A stretch of 22,331 nt of DNA from a virus: positions 1-22,331 of the IMG/VR virus record IMGVR_UViG_3300042463_001379, one strand, 5' to 3'. Positions 6,567 to 18,905 of this stretch are shown here, in pieces. Below the pieces are notes generated by a model. It was not told the DNA's origin. It did no database searches and saw nothing but the letters and a program-made list of their open reading frames with translations. Every line of letters starts with the position of its first letter. Within the stretch, counting starts at the first letter, position 1. The position numbers and the translations under genes were made by a program.

Positions 6567-7564
6567 GCCTTTCAGACGACATCCGTAAAGAAGACGAAAT
6601 ATCGGAACTTCGTACCGCACTTAAAAAAGCGCAACAGGCAGAGTACAAAGCAAAGCGCAAGGGCGAGGCTCTTATTGAAGCAGTGTACGCCGCAGCTAAA
6701 GAATCTGCGCTAGCGTGTGGGCCAGGGAAGATTCTTAAGCCAGCCGCTACCGCACCTAAGGATCCGCGAAAGACCAAGCCAGAGGTCGCGCTGGTTCATG
6801 CGACAGACTGGCAAAACGGAAAACTAAGCACTACGTACAACATTAAAAAATGCTCAGACCGCATGGAACAACTTGCGCAAAAAGTAATGGAGCTTACGGC
6901 CCTCCAGCGCACCCACCACCCTGTGAGAGAGTGCACACTGATGTTCGGCGGAGACATGGTTGAAGGAATTACTATTTTCCCAGGTCAAGCCTGGGAAGTT
7001 GAAGCCCATCTCTTTGAGCAGTTATTTGAGACAGTGAGAATCGAAGAAACATTGGTAAGAACGTTTGCCGCATTCTTCGACAAAGTGCATGTTGTTTGTG
7101 AGTACGGTAACCACGGCCGCCTCGGCCGCAAGGGTGAAATGCCAGCAAACGACAATATTGACGCTATTTCTTATCGAATTGCTCAAGATCGCACAAAAGA
7201 TCTTAAAAATGTCACTTGGCAAATGTCACCTGACTGGTATCAAATGGTCAAAATTGGCAACTATTCAGCTCTTTTAGTGCACGGAGACGAGTGCAAAGGG
7301 CAAACAAGCATTCTTCGTAAGGCAAATGCGTGGGCTACCGGCGTAGTTGAGCCGTTCCAAGACGTGTATATGGGCCACTTCCATACACCAACAACAATGA
7401 CAATGGCAAACGCTGGTCGTGTATTTATTACAGGTTCACCAGAATCTCACAACGAATACGCCCGCGAAGTCATCGCCGCGGTCGGAAAGCCATCGCAAAG
7501 ACTGCACTTTGTTGACCCAATTAAAGGCAGAGTAACCGCGGAATACACGGTCTGGCTTGACTAA
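6563..7564 (+). CDS. Calcineurin-like metallophosphoesterase (phage DNA metabolism)
   Basis: The 333-residue protein is a binuclear-metal phosphoesterase. After an N-terminal coiled-coil-prone helix (~1-60) the motifs appear in order: HATDWQ with Asp82 (the usual D-x-H has Gln84 in place of His, a variant I recall in phage homologues), GGDMVEG with Asp131, YGNHG with Asn183-His184, VHGD with His240, and MGHFH with His272 and His274. Phage enzymes of this type are related to Mre11/SbcD nucleases and are found with replication or recombination genes. Here it is coupled by a 4-bp overlap to an HTH-like protein, divergent from the primase operon. Nuclease activity is inferred, not shown. Confidence 0.8.
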   Translation: MSLSDDIRKEDEISELRTALKKAQQAEYKAKRKGEALIEAVYAAAKESALACGPGKILKPAATAPKDPRKTKPEVALVHATDWQNGKLSTTYNIKKCSDRMEQLAQKVMELTALQRTHHPVRECTLMFGGDMVEGITIFPGQAWEVEAHLFEQLFETVRIEETLVRTFAAFFDKVHVVCEYGNHGRLGRKGEMPANDNIDAISYRIAQDRTKDLKNVTWQMSPDWYQMVKIGNYSALLVHGDECKGQTSILRKANAWATGVVEPFQDVYMGHFHTPTTMTMANAGRVFITGSPESHNEYAREVIAAVGKPSQRLHFVDPIKGRVTAEYTVWLD

Positions 7565-7588
7565 CCTGCTTATCATATAGGTCATTTC

Positions 7589-7598
7589 TTGATAAAAT
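7589..7598 (+). promoter_or_regulatory. Extended -10 promoter candidate before tail-fibre block
   Basis: TTGATAAAAT repeats exactly the sequence at 1039-1048 and lies 27 nt before the first tail-fibre start, in a 60-nt gap. A small CGATC/GATCG dyad (7600-7616) follows, then a GGAG ribosome binding site at 7616-7619. This is the most likely entry point for transcription of the structural block. Confidence 0.4.
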
Positions 7599-7624
7599 TC
7601 GATCATTCTTAGATCGGAGCTTAT

Positions 7625-8368
7625 GTGACTTGGCCAAATGACGTTATCACACGTACAGTCACAGGCACTTATTTGACAGGCGCAGGTGCGCCAGCAAAGG
7701 GTCGAGTTACTTTCACCCCAACAGCCAGGGTTGTTGACGAAAATGACGCAGTGGTCATTGAAGACACACTGACAGCGGCACTAGACATCAATGGGTCTTT
7801 TGAAATTGATCTGCCAACCACTGACAACCTTATGCTGTCTCCGCAAGGGTGGGCGTATCAAGTCAATGTCAGACTGTACGGAGTAAAGCCGCAAAAGTTT
7901 TTTGCTGTTCTCCCTTATGGCGACGGCACTCCGGTAGACCTTAAAACTGGCATTAGCGGTAGCGCGTCTTCTTCATTAAGCGACGCGTCTGGCTCATACG
8001 CAGCGCGTGGCCCAGTCGGCCCTCGCGGACCTGGAGTGCTAATTGATGACGGTCTACCAAGCGACACTGTAGGTTTTGATGGCGATATCTACATTAACAA
8101 TCAAAACGGAACTTACTATGGGCCAAAGGCTAATGGAACTTGGCCTACAACACCAGCGTACTCAATTTCAGGCTCATCTCGCCATGTGCACACTCAATCA
8201 TCACCATCTGCTTCTTGGTCAATAACTCATGCGCTTGGTGGTTTCCCGTCAGTGATGATAGTCGACTCAGCTCGCTCAGTCGTTGTTGGCGATGTGGTCT
8301 ATAATAGTACTAGCCTAGTGACCGTGTCGTTCACATCTCCGTTCTCTGGGTACGCGTACCTAACATAG
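7625..8368 (+). CDS. Tail fibre / minor tail protein with collagen-like insert
   Basis: This 247-residue structural protein starts at GTG with GGAG 5 nt upstream. Residues ~10-95 look like a beta-sandwich head (VTGTYLTGAGAPAKGRVTF... LDINGSFEIDLP), a form common in phage tail proteins. A short Gly-x-y run (GPVGPRGPG, ~residue 130) forms a hinge. A 'DGDIYINNQNGTYYGP' strand segment follows. The last ~60 residues (WSITHALGGFPSVMIVDSARS...YAYLT) match a small beta domain that also ends the next fibre protein (YTVTHSLGTRDVTVQV). It is the first gene of the fibre block, so it could sit at the tail-proximal end. Confidence 0.7.
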   Translation: MTWPNDVITRTVTGTYLTGAGAPAKGRVTFTPTARVVDENDAVVIEDTLTAALDINGSFEIDLPTTDNLMLSPQGWAYQVNVRLYGVKPQKFFAVLPYGDGTPVDLKTGISGSASSSLSDASGSYAARGPVGPRGPGVLIDDGLPSDTVGFDGDIYINNQNGTYYGPKANGTWPTTPAYSISGSSRHVHTQSSPSASWSITHALGGFPSVMIVDSARSVVVGDVVYNSTSLVTVSFTSPFSGYAYLT

Positions 8369-8387
8369 CTCAAAGTAGGAGTCAGCA

Positions 8388-9977
8388 GTGGCAACAAAAT
8401 TTGTAACAAATTTAGATCTTAATCAAAACCAAATCCTTAACGGACGCTTTGAGGTTTTAAGTTTTGACCCATCGTCTGGCAACTTTGAAGGTCGCATGAT
8501 CTACCGTTCTGATCTTGACGTAGTCAAGTACCATAACGGAACTGCCTGGAAAACGCTCATTAACAGTGTAGCATCAGCAGGTGCCAACACAGACGCAATT
8601 TCAATTAGCAACAACACTGATGGCACAGTTTCTATTACACTAAACGTTGCTGATACTGACTCTGCTGGTCTTCTTTCCGCAACATTTTGGAACTTGCTTA
8701 ATGGCGCAACTGCAGAAGCTACTGGCTCTACATTAGCTAAGCGCGACTCAAGCGCTCAAATTAAAGTTGCTACGACACCGACAGATAACAACCACGCAAC
8801 AAGCAAGAGCTATGTTGACGGTGCAATTTCAAGTGCAACAGTCAGTACAGAAGCAGTTCAAGACATTGTTGGAGCACAAATTGCAACCAATGGCTCGCAC
8901 ACTGGCATCACAGCAACGTACCAAGACGCTGACGCCGATGGCGCAATTGATCTTGCACTTGATTCAACGTACAGCCCAACATTCGCTGGTCTTACAATTA
9001 ACGGTGGGGCAATCGTATTTGAAGGTGCAACTGCAAATGAGTTTGAAACAACTTTAAGCATTACCGACCCGACCGCAGATAACACAATTACAATTCCAAA
9101 TGCAAGCGGCACTGTAGCTCTTACAGCTGACAAACTGTCTGTATTTGCTGCGACTTCTTCATCCGAACTTGCTGGCGTCATTTCTGACGAAACAGGTTCC
9201 GGTGCTTTGGTATTCGGCACTAGCCCAGCAATTACAACATCGTTGACAACTGCGAGCACAACGTTTGCCTTGTTAAACACTGATGCTACAACAATTAACT
9301 TTGGTGGCGCAGCAGATATCAACTTGAGCGCGGCTGGCAAGACAGTAACTATTGCTGGTAACTTGACAGTTAATGGCACAACCACAACCATCTCAAGCAC
9401 AACTATTACAGTTGACGATAAGAACCTTGAACTTGGCTCAGTTGCAAGCCCAGACAACGATACAGCTGACGGTGGCGGTATCACTCTTAAAGGTGCGACA
9501 GACAAGACATTTAACTGGGTTAAGGCAACGCTTTCTTGGACGTCTTCAGAAAATCTCAACATTGCGTCTGGCAAAGAGTACTACATCAATGGTACATCTG
9601 TTCTAAATAGCACTACTCTTGGCTCAGGAGTAACTGGCTCAAGCCTTACGTCAGTCGGAACAATTACGACTGGTACTTGGAACGGCACAGACATTGCAGT
9701 AGCTGATGGCGGTACCGGTGCATCAACTGCTGCTGGAGCTAAGACAAACCTTGGCTTTATGACTCGCTACGCTACAAGCGTTGGCGATGCCGTAGCAACT
9801 AGCTACACTGTTACTCATAGTCTCGGAACACGTGATGTCACTGTGCAAGTGCGCGAAGTTGCTTCTCCTTACGCAGTAGTAATCGCAGACATTGCAGCAA
9901 CTACAACAGATACAGTTACTATCGATTTTGCAACCGCTCCGTCGGAAAATCAGTATAGAGTAATCGTAATCGGTTAA
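8388..9977 (+). CDS. Tail fibre protein, beta-repeat type
   Basis: The 529-residue protein starts at GTG with TAGGAG upstream. Its beginning (MATKFVTNLDLNQNQILNGRFE) is typical of fibre or baseplate-attached proteins of environmental phages. It contains Thr/Ala/Asn-rich repeats: ATANEFETTLSITDPTADNT, LTVNGTTTTISSTTITVDDK followed by NLELG, and a GGTGASTAAGAKTNLGF segment. These patterns recur in tail proteins of marine and freshwater tailed phages. The C-terminus carries the same small beta domain as the previous protein. It probably forms an extended trimeric shaft. Low Cys content and highly repetitive Thr codons are visible; no enzyme motif is present. Confidence 0.8.
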   Translation: MATKFVTNLDLNQNQILNGRFEVLSFDPSSGNFEGRMIYRSDLDVVKYHNGTAWKTLINSVASAGANTDAISISNNTDGTVSITLNVADTDSAGLLSATFWNLLNGATAEATGSTLAKRDSSAQIKVATTPTDNNHATSKSYVDGAISSATVSTEAVQDIVGAQIATNGSHTGITATYQDADADGAIDLALDSTYSPTFAGLTINGGAIVFEGATANEFETTLSITDPTADNTITIPNASGTVALTADKLSVFAATSSSELAGVISDETGSGALVFGTSPAITTSLTTASTTFALLNTDATTINFGGAADINLSAAGKTVTIAGNLTVNGTTTTISSTTITVDDKNLELGSVASPDNDTADGGGITLKGATDKTFNWVKATLSWTSSENLNIASGKEYYINGTSVLNSTTLGSGVTGSSLTSVGTITTGTWNGTDIAVADGGTGASTAAGAKTNLGFMTRYATSVGDAVATSYTVTHSLGTRDVTVQVREVASPYAVVIADIAATTTDTVTIDFATAPSENQYRVIVIG

Positions 9978-9983
9978 TCAGTC

Positions 9984-10001
9984 ACAACCTTGCGGGGTTG
10001 T
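9984..10001. repeat. Intercistronic hairpin
   Basis: ACAACC (9984-9989) pairs with GGTTGT (9996-10001) across a 6-nt loop, in the 49-nt gap between two fibre genes. No T-run follows, so an mRNA-stability or processing stem is more likely than a terminator. Confidence 0.3.
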
Positions 10002-10011
10002 CATAGTATAG

Positions 10012-13999
<3,988 letters not shown>

Positions 14000-14003
<4 letters not shown>

Positions 14004-14764
14004 CAGCGATTACTTTCCCTTCTTCTCCATATGTAAACCAAATATTTACTGTTGGCTCTAAGAGCTGGCAGTGGGATGGGGCTGTCTGGGTTGCTTACTA
14101 CAACGAAACTCCTGACTTTCTTTATGGAACTGGAGCCGACGGTGACGCTGTACTAGACGGCTCAACAACTGTTTTAAGCATGGCACCATCTGCAAGTGTG
14201 TACACAATGACACGCGACATGTATTTCAATGATTTAACAATCAATACAAGTTGTCGGCTTCAGCCCAACGGATACAGAGTATTCGTCAAAGGCACGTTAA
14301 GGTTCATGGGAACGGACTCTGCAATTGGCTTTACAACTGGGTTTTCAACTGCTGGCTCAATTGCTCAAGGTGGCGCAGCAGCAACAGCAGTTACTCACTC
14401 CCTTGGTGGTTCTGCAACTGGATTTACCGCAACTGCGCCAACTGCCGCAACGGGTGGCTCTGCTTACTTCCAAGTGCCACATCAAGCAATCACTGGGTAC
14501 TCAATAACTGCATCGGGCGGTCCGACCTTTCTGCGTGGAGGAGCAGGCGGTTCAGGGCAGGCTGGTGGCGGAGTAGTAATTATCGCTGCTCGCTATATCA
14601 GCGGACCAGCATCTGGGACTGCATATATTCGTGCTCCTGGAACAGCCCCTGCTGGTGGCGGAGTTATTCTTGTTGTTTCTTCTGCTCCTGCGCTACCTGC
14701 TGGTATTTCTACGGTTGTAACTGGACAAAACCCAGGAACCTATTACTATATGCAGCGGGTGTAA
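14000..14764 (+). CDS. Gly-rich tail-tip protein A
   Basis: This 254-residue protein opens with ITFPSSPYVNQIF...WQWDGAVWVAYY, the short beta module often found at the start of phage fibre proteins. The central part has FLYGTGADGD, TRDMYFNDLTINTS and GYRVFVKGTLRF. The C-terminal half is Gly-rich (GGPTFLRGGAGGSGQAGGG) ending with alternating hydrophobic strands (VVIIAARYISG, GGVILVVSS). The next protein shares this architecture, so the two look like diverged duplicates. Gly-rich patches on a beta scaffold recall phage adhesins in which Gly-rich loops make receptor contact, but this analogy is inference. The ATG overlaps the stop of the assembly-like gene. Confidence 0.65.
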
Positions 14765-14765
14765 T

Positions 14766-16055
14766 ATGCCAATTTCAAGAATTGAAACAAGCGTCGCGCG
14801 CATCGGAAATGATTCCGTCTATGGGACTGGCTCCGATGGCGATGTAACAATAAGCGGAACTGTGACGCTTACAAAAGATATGTACTACAAAAACTTGACT
14901 GTCCCTCTTGGTAATGTTTTACTGACCGACGGGTTTAGAGTTTTTGTACAAAATACAGCAACTATCAATGGTGTTGTTGGAATTGGCACAGTAACTGGAA
15001 ACACAAACAATGTTTCAAATGGAACAATTACAAGTCCTGGAAGTGCAACATCAACAAAAACAGCACCTGGGCATATAACAAGTAGTATTTCATACAGAGT
15101 TGGAGGTCAAGGAGGCGGAGGTACCTCTCCGTCAGTCCCAGTCCTACCATCTTATTTAGTAAATCGTGTCGAATCAATGACTGGTCTGTTAATAGATGGC
15201 TCACTAGCAACAACACCAGTAAGCATTTCTGGTGGTTCAAAGGGGACTACTGGTAGTTCTGGAACTACTGCGCTCGCTAGAACCAATAGCGACTCATGGA
15301 GTGGAAAGGCTGGAAGTGCTGGTTCAAATGGTGGATACACGTCTACAGTAAATGCTCCTGGAGGAAAGGGAAATACCGGAGGAGCAGGAACTGCAACAGG
15401 CGCTACCAACGGAGCAGGCGGAGCAGGCGGAGCAGGCGGCAACGGTGGTCCAGTAATTGTTTTGGTAGCAAAATATATTTCTGGCTCTGGTACGATTATG
15501 TCGCTTGGAATGAGTGGAGCGTCTGGTTCTGCTGGGAGCACTGGCTCTCCTGGAACTGCAGGTCAAGGTCCAGTTGCTTATAACTCTGGTACTCAAAGAG
15601 GGACGGCTGGAACTGACTTAAATGACGGGCACCAGGCTCCAAGCCTTACCCATCAAAACCATCACCACTACACTGCGTCAACCCATCATGGCCATCATGG
15701 CGTTCATACACATCATCACTATGTTGCCCACGACGCTAAAAACGGTGACTACCACGTTTGTTGCACTTCTGGTCATCACCATGCCTGCTGCTCTTACCAT
15801 ACACATGACGCATGTTGCACGAGAGGCGCCGACTCCCACTATGCAGGAGGAGCGGGAGGAGCGGGGGGTGCTGCTGCGCCTGCTGTAACTGGTGGAACAG
15901 GAAAAAGAGGCGGCGCAGGCGGCGGTGGGGCTGTTATTATGATTACAGAAGCAGCACCGTCAAGCCTTAACTATGATGTCAGGTCTGGGACAACGTCTGA
16001 CTCAGATACATTTTCTGGCTCTTCAGGAAGTGTATACACAATTCTAAATAGTTAA
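14766..16055 (+). CDS. Gly-rich tail-tip protein B with His/Cys metal-binding-like segment
   Basis: The 429-residue protein shares with its upstream neighbour the modules VYGTGSDGD, TKDMYYKNLTVP and DGFRVFVQN (residues ~18-65). Residues ~100-280 are Gly/Ser/Ala-rich, with many GGAGG-type runs and the strands VIVLVAKYISGSG. Residues 289-358 contain 21 His and 6 Cys, including NHHHY, HTHHHY, VCCTSGHHHACC and HTHDACC, with three Cys-Cys pairs. This strongly suggests binding of transition metal such as zinc, iron, nickel or copper. The end returns to Gly-rich loops and a short strand tail. T4-like long tail fibres bind iron through HxH motifs, a useful but unproven comparison. It is the last clear tail gene of the block. 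Confidence 0.7.
   Translation: MPISRIETSVARIGNDSVYGTGSDGDVTISGTVTLTKDMYYKNLTVPLGNVLLTDGFRVFVQNTATINGVVGIGTVTGNTNNVSNGTITSPGSATSTKTAPGHITSSISYRVGGQGGGGTSPSVPVLPSYLVNRVESMTGLLIDGSLATTPVSISGGSKGTTGSSGTTALARTNSDSWSGKAGSAGSNGGYTSTVNAPGGKGNTGGAGTATGATNGAGGAGGAGGNGGPVIVLVAKYISGSGTIMSLGMSGASGSAGSTGSPGTAGQGPVAYNSGTQRGTAGTDLNDGHQAPSLTHQNHHHYTASTHHGHHGVHTHHHYVAHDAKNGDYHVCCTSGHHHACCSYHTHDACCTRGADSHYAGGAGGAGGAAAPAVTGGTGKRGGAGGGGAVIMITEAAPSSLNYDVRSGTTSDSDTFSGSSGSVYTILNS
15411..15437 (+). repeat. 9-bp tandem repeat, three copies (GGAGCAGGC)
   Basis: Three perfect copies encode Gly-Ala-Gly triplets inside the Gly-rich part of tail-tip protein B. Like the longer repeat in the giant fibre gene, length change would keep the frame. 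Confidence 0.75.
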
Positions 16056-16068
16056 ATTTAAGGAAATC

Positions 16069-16299
16069 ATGGAATTCAATCTCACTACACAGAAAAAAAT
16101 TAAAGCGCTTAATGATACGAAGAATGCTCTTCATTCGGAAATGTATACAGTTCTTGTCATTCTTGGCCATGACCCAGACACTTTTGATATGAATTCGTGG
16201 GAACCAGAAGAAATTGTTACATCTGGAGAAGACCATAGACTAAGAAGACTAGTCCAATCTCTTAAGTTGATTGAATTGAAATTGACCGAATTGCAATGA
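16069..16299 (+). CDS. Small unknown protein 1 of halogenase cassette (76 aa)
   Basis: This 76-residue mostly helical protein starts at ATG with AAGGAAA 4 nt upstream. It contains LHSEMYTVLVILGHDP near the middle and ends in a long amphipathic helix (HRLRRLVQSLKLIELKLTEL). It resembles the third gene of this group (ORF at 16489): both have E-M-Y followed by a hydrophobic stretch, Gly, and an acidic loop before a closing helix. It overlaps the next gene by 4 bp (ATGA). I do not recognise the family; the helix pattern suggests a dimerising or adaptor protein. Confidence 0.55.
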   Translation: MEFNLTTQKKIKALNDTKNALHSEMYTVLVILGHDPDTFDMNSWEPEEIVTSGEDHRLRRLVQSLKLIELKLTELQ

Positions 16300-16496
16300 A
16301 TCAATTTAATGATTCGGGAATAACCGAACAAGACCTCTCTGACATTGAGTCAATGAAAAAAATTGCCAGCAAATGGGACCCATCTAATTCTTCAATTAAA
16401 GGTCCTAATGACCCAGTTGACATATGCTTAATTCATGTCCTTCCTAATATTTCTCAAGAAATATTAAATGCCAACCTAGAAGAAACAAATGATTAG
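16296..16496 (+). CDS. Small unknown protein 2 of halogenase cassette (66 aa)
   Basis: This 66-residue, rather acidic protein (MNQFNDSGITEQDLSDIESM...) has a helical N-terminus and a Pro/Asn-rich middle (WDPSNSSIKGPNDPVD), then LIHVLPNISQEIL. Its start overlaps the previous stop (ATGA) and its end overlaps the following start by 8 bp, so it is embedded in a coupled run. There is no Shine-Dalgarno of its own. No known motif was found. Confidence 0.45.
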   Translation: MNQFNDSGITEQDLSDIESMKKIASKWDPSNSSIKGPNDPVDICLIHVLPNISQEILNANLEETND

Positions 16497-16719
16497 TTAT
16501 TCAAAAGAAGAACATCTTTCCTTCATAAACGAAGAGATGTATAAACTTTGCGTTGTTTCTGGTTTACCTTATGAAACCGTAACAAGAGAAAACTATGACG
16601 AAATATTGCAGTCTCTCCGTGTTCTAATTGTTGACCCTGCCGAGTTCCATAGAATACATTATGCATTGAGATACCTATACTTTAATAAATTAGTTGCTGA
16701 GCAACTAGAGGATAACTAA
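16489..16719 (+). CDS. Small unknown protein 3 of halogenase cassette (76 aa)
   Basis: The same length (76 aa) and similar pattern as the 16069 protein suggest a diverged duplicate: NEEMYKLCVVSGLPYETV here against HSEMYTVLVILGHDPDTF there, each followed by an acidic loop and a closing helix (HYALRYLYFNKLVAEQLED). The start lies inside the previous gene (8-bp overlap). A small helical partner for the neighbouring enzymes is possible, but no function can be assigned. Confidence 0.5.
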   Translation: MISYSKEEHLSFINEEMYKLCVVSGLPYETVTRENYDEILQSLRVLIVDPAEFHRIHYALRYLYFNKLVAEQLEDN

Positions 16720-16721
16720 AG

Positions 16722-17402
16722 ATGATTACTTCTGACATTATTTCTTCATGGTCCTTGCGATTTACTTCGCATGCAGAGCCTTCATCAGTGTTAAATACCC
16801 GTGAAAAACTTACAGCACTTACAGTTCAAGCAAATTCTATAATTGAGTCTGCCTCGATTGAACCAGAGAGAGTTCTCTTAGTTGATGAATATCATGCTTT
16901 TCATGGATACACCAACGGTCTTACAGAACTAATAGACGCCGCTACCGAAGAAATAGAAGTGCTAATTAGATTGATAAAACCTACAAATGCTCTTGTTTTG
17001 TCAACTATTTACACAACAGACAGAGCGATTGGGCTTATAGAAGATGTTCATATTTTAAACAATTTAACTTCTGCGATGCTTTTGCGTTCGCCAAACGGTT
17101 ACAATGCTAATAATGTTGAAACAATTTCTTATGACAGATTTTTTGATGGCGAAGATAGCTACGATTTAGTTATTGGTTTTTTAGGGATATGTTCGTATCT
17201 TCCAAATGTTTTGCAAAAACTTCTTGAACGAGTAAAACCGGGCGGTGTTCTTATAATGCACAATGCCTCTGATTTTGGCTCAGCATATCGGTCGGAGATA
17301 AGCGTAGGAACAACAGCGATGACTGAAATCGTTGATAGCGGCCTTTTCGATGTGTACCATTACGCCAGCACAGTGTCTTTGGCTTTGTGTATTAAAAAAT
17401 AG
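16722..17402 (+). CDS. Methyltransferase-fold protein, apparently degenerate
   Basis: The C-terminal half of this 226-residue protein follows the class I methyltransferase pattern: a strand and acidic loop (VETISYDRF), then SYDLVIGFLGICSYLPNVL, the helix LQKLLERVKPGG and strand VLIMHNASDFGSAY. The first half (NALVLSTIYTTDRAIGLIEDV) occupies the place of the SAM-binding strand but lacks the usual D/E-x-G-x-G-x-G. It may bind a different ligand, be inactive, or act as a scaffold. It starts 2 nt after the previous stop with AGAGGAT upstream, and the halogenase follows 9 nt after its end. The tight spacing suggests joint work with the halogenase. Confidence 0.5.
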   Translation: MITSDIISSWSLRFTSHAEPSSVLNTREKLTALTVQANSIIESASIEPERVLLVDEYHAFHGYTNGLTELIDAATEEIEVLIRLIKPTNALVLSTIYTTDRAIGLIEDVHILNNLTSAMLLRSPNGYNANNVETISYDRFFDGEDSYDLVIGFLGICSYLPNVLQKLLERVKPGGVLIMHNASDFGSAYRSEISVGTTAMTEIVDSGLFDVYHYASTVSLALCIKK

Positions 17403-17411
17403 AGAGTTTAA

Positions 17412-18905
17412 ATGCAAACAAAAAATATGTCTATTGGCATTGTTGGTTCTGGTACTGCTGGATTGATCACAGCGTTAACACTAAGAAAAGCGTTCCCAAG
17501 CTCAGAAATAACAATCGTAGCGTCTTCAAAAATTGGAATCATTGGTGTTGGCGAAGGCTCGACTGAGCATTGGCGTCAGTTTATGGACCTATGCAATATC
17601 CCAACAGAAGAACTTATTTCAAACACTTCAGCAACGCACAAGTACGGGATTAGGTTTGAAAACTGGACAGAGAAGATTCCGGACTATTTTCATAGCGTTA
17701 GCGGACCTGATGAAATTTTTGCGCACGGACTATTTGCATCTTACTTGCATTTTATAGAAAATGAAAAACTAATCACTTCTCAAACAGCGAGTATTGGATT
17801 AGTAAGAAATCAAGTAGCAAGACAAAATCTGCATAGAACAACAAATCAATTTCATTTTGACACATTTAAACTTAATGATTATTTGACAAGCTTGTGCTTT
17901 AGCAGGATGATTAGATTTATTGATGATTCTGTAAGCAAAGTTAATCTTAACTTTGAAAATGGTTGTATTGACTCTGTTGATACAGAATTAAGCGGATGCA
18001 TTTCTGCCGACTTTTGGTTTGACGCTAGTGGTTTTAACAGAGTATTGATGACATCTCTTGGGAATACTAAGTGGACTAGTTTTTCTCCGTACTTGCTTGC
18101 TGATTCCGCAATAGCATTCCCAACGGAGTCTGACCCAAATGGGCAAATAAGGCCGTACACACGGGCACGTGCAATGAGTAGCGGTTGGGTGTTTGAAATT
18201 CCCACTCAAGAACGGCGTGGAAATGGGTATGTTTATTCATCTGCTCACATAAGTCAAGATGAAGCGATTAACGAAGTGCAGCAACTGACGGGATACAAAG
18301 TTCCAGACAATCCCAGAACTTTTAAGTTTGACGCCGGGTTCTTAGAAACCCAGTGGGTAAAAAATTGTGTTGCGGTTGGGCTTGCGTCGTCTTTTGTTGA
18401 ACCTCTTGAGGCGACAAGTATTGGTAGCAGCATCATTCAGGCAAAGTCAATAATAGAAAGTCTTTCTTCGTATCAACATGGATATGAAAAAATACAAAAC
18501 AAATACAATAAAAACATGACAGAAATGATGAGAAATATATTGACGATGATTCGTCTTCACTACATTTCCGATAGGAGAGATACTCCTTTTTGGAAAGCGC
18601 AAGCAGAAATGCGGATAAATTCAGAACTGCAAGAGCTTATTGAATTGTGGTCAGAAAAACCACCATCTCGGTACGACATTTCAGGAAAACATAACACGAT
18701 GTTTCATGTCCCACACTTTGTGCACGTCATGCAAGGCCAGGGTTTGATTCCAACCACCCCTTCATCAGTTGCTATTGACAGAATGGGTCTTAGAGAAATT
18801 GTTACAAAAGAAGTTCATGACATTAGAAACAGTAGACACTCTCACGAACTTGTTGACCATCGTCAAGCGCTACTTGAGATAGACGAAATAGACGATGAAT
18901 TCTAG
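17412..18905 (+). CDS. Flavin-dependent tryptophan-halogenase homologue
   Basis: The 497-residue protein belongs to FAD-dependent halogenases, which use reduced flavin, oxygen and halide to halogenate tryptophan or other aromatic substrates. The dinucleotide-binding motif is G12-S-G14-T-A-G17. The region IGVGEGSTEHWRQF...ATHKYGIRFENW matches the PrnA/RebH family and places the catalytic Lys at 77. VEPLEATSI (from Glu330) matches the segment that carries the active-site Glu. The family motif WxWxIP appears as GWVFEIP (W-x-F-x-I-P), followed by GNGYVYSS. Length is close to the usual ~500-540 residues. Cyanophages carry related genes, and one (VirX1) has been characterised as an iodinating halogenase. 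The substrate cannot be predicted. It overlaps the next gene by 11 bp. Confidence 0.88.
   Translation: MQTKNMSIGIVGSGTAGLITALTLRKAFPSSEITIVASSKIGIIGVGEGSTEHWRQFMDLCNIPTEELISNTSATHKYGIRFENWTEKIPDYFHSVSGPDEIFAHGLFASYLHFIENEKLITSQTASIGLVRNQVARQNLHRTTNQFHFDTFKLNDYLTSLCFSRMIRFIDDSVSKVNLNFENGCIDSVDTELSGCISADFWFDASGFNRVLMTSLGNTKWTSFSPYLLADSAIAFPTESDPNGQIRPYTRARAMSSGWVFEIPTQERRGNGYVYSSAHISQDEAINEVQQLTGYKVPDNPRTFKFDAGFLETQWVKNCVAVGLASSFVEPLEATSIGSSIIQAKSIIESLSSYQHGYEKIQNKYNKNMTEMMRNILTMIRLHYISDRRDTPFWKAQAEMRINSELQELIELWSEKPPSRYDISGKHNTMFHVPHFVHVMQGQGLIPTTPSSVAIDRMGLREIVTKEVHDIRNSRHSHELVDHRQALLEIDEIDDEF

Noticed and set aside
8858-9574. 238-codon minus-strand ORF opposite the beta-repeat fibre gene
   Set aside because: It is antisense to a well-supported fibre gene with matching start signals, and its sequence is low-complexity Val/Pro/Ser typical of an antisense shadow.
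14251-14847. 198-codon plus-strand ORF spanning two Gly-rich tail genes
   Set aside because: Trp/Cys/Ser-rich composition, no binding site, and it overlaps two frames with recognisable tail modules.
15296-15583. Trp/Arg/Ser-rich plus-strand ORF within tail-tip protein B
   Set aside because: It is an out-of-frame reading of GGA/GCA repeats and has no start signal.
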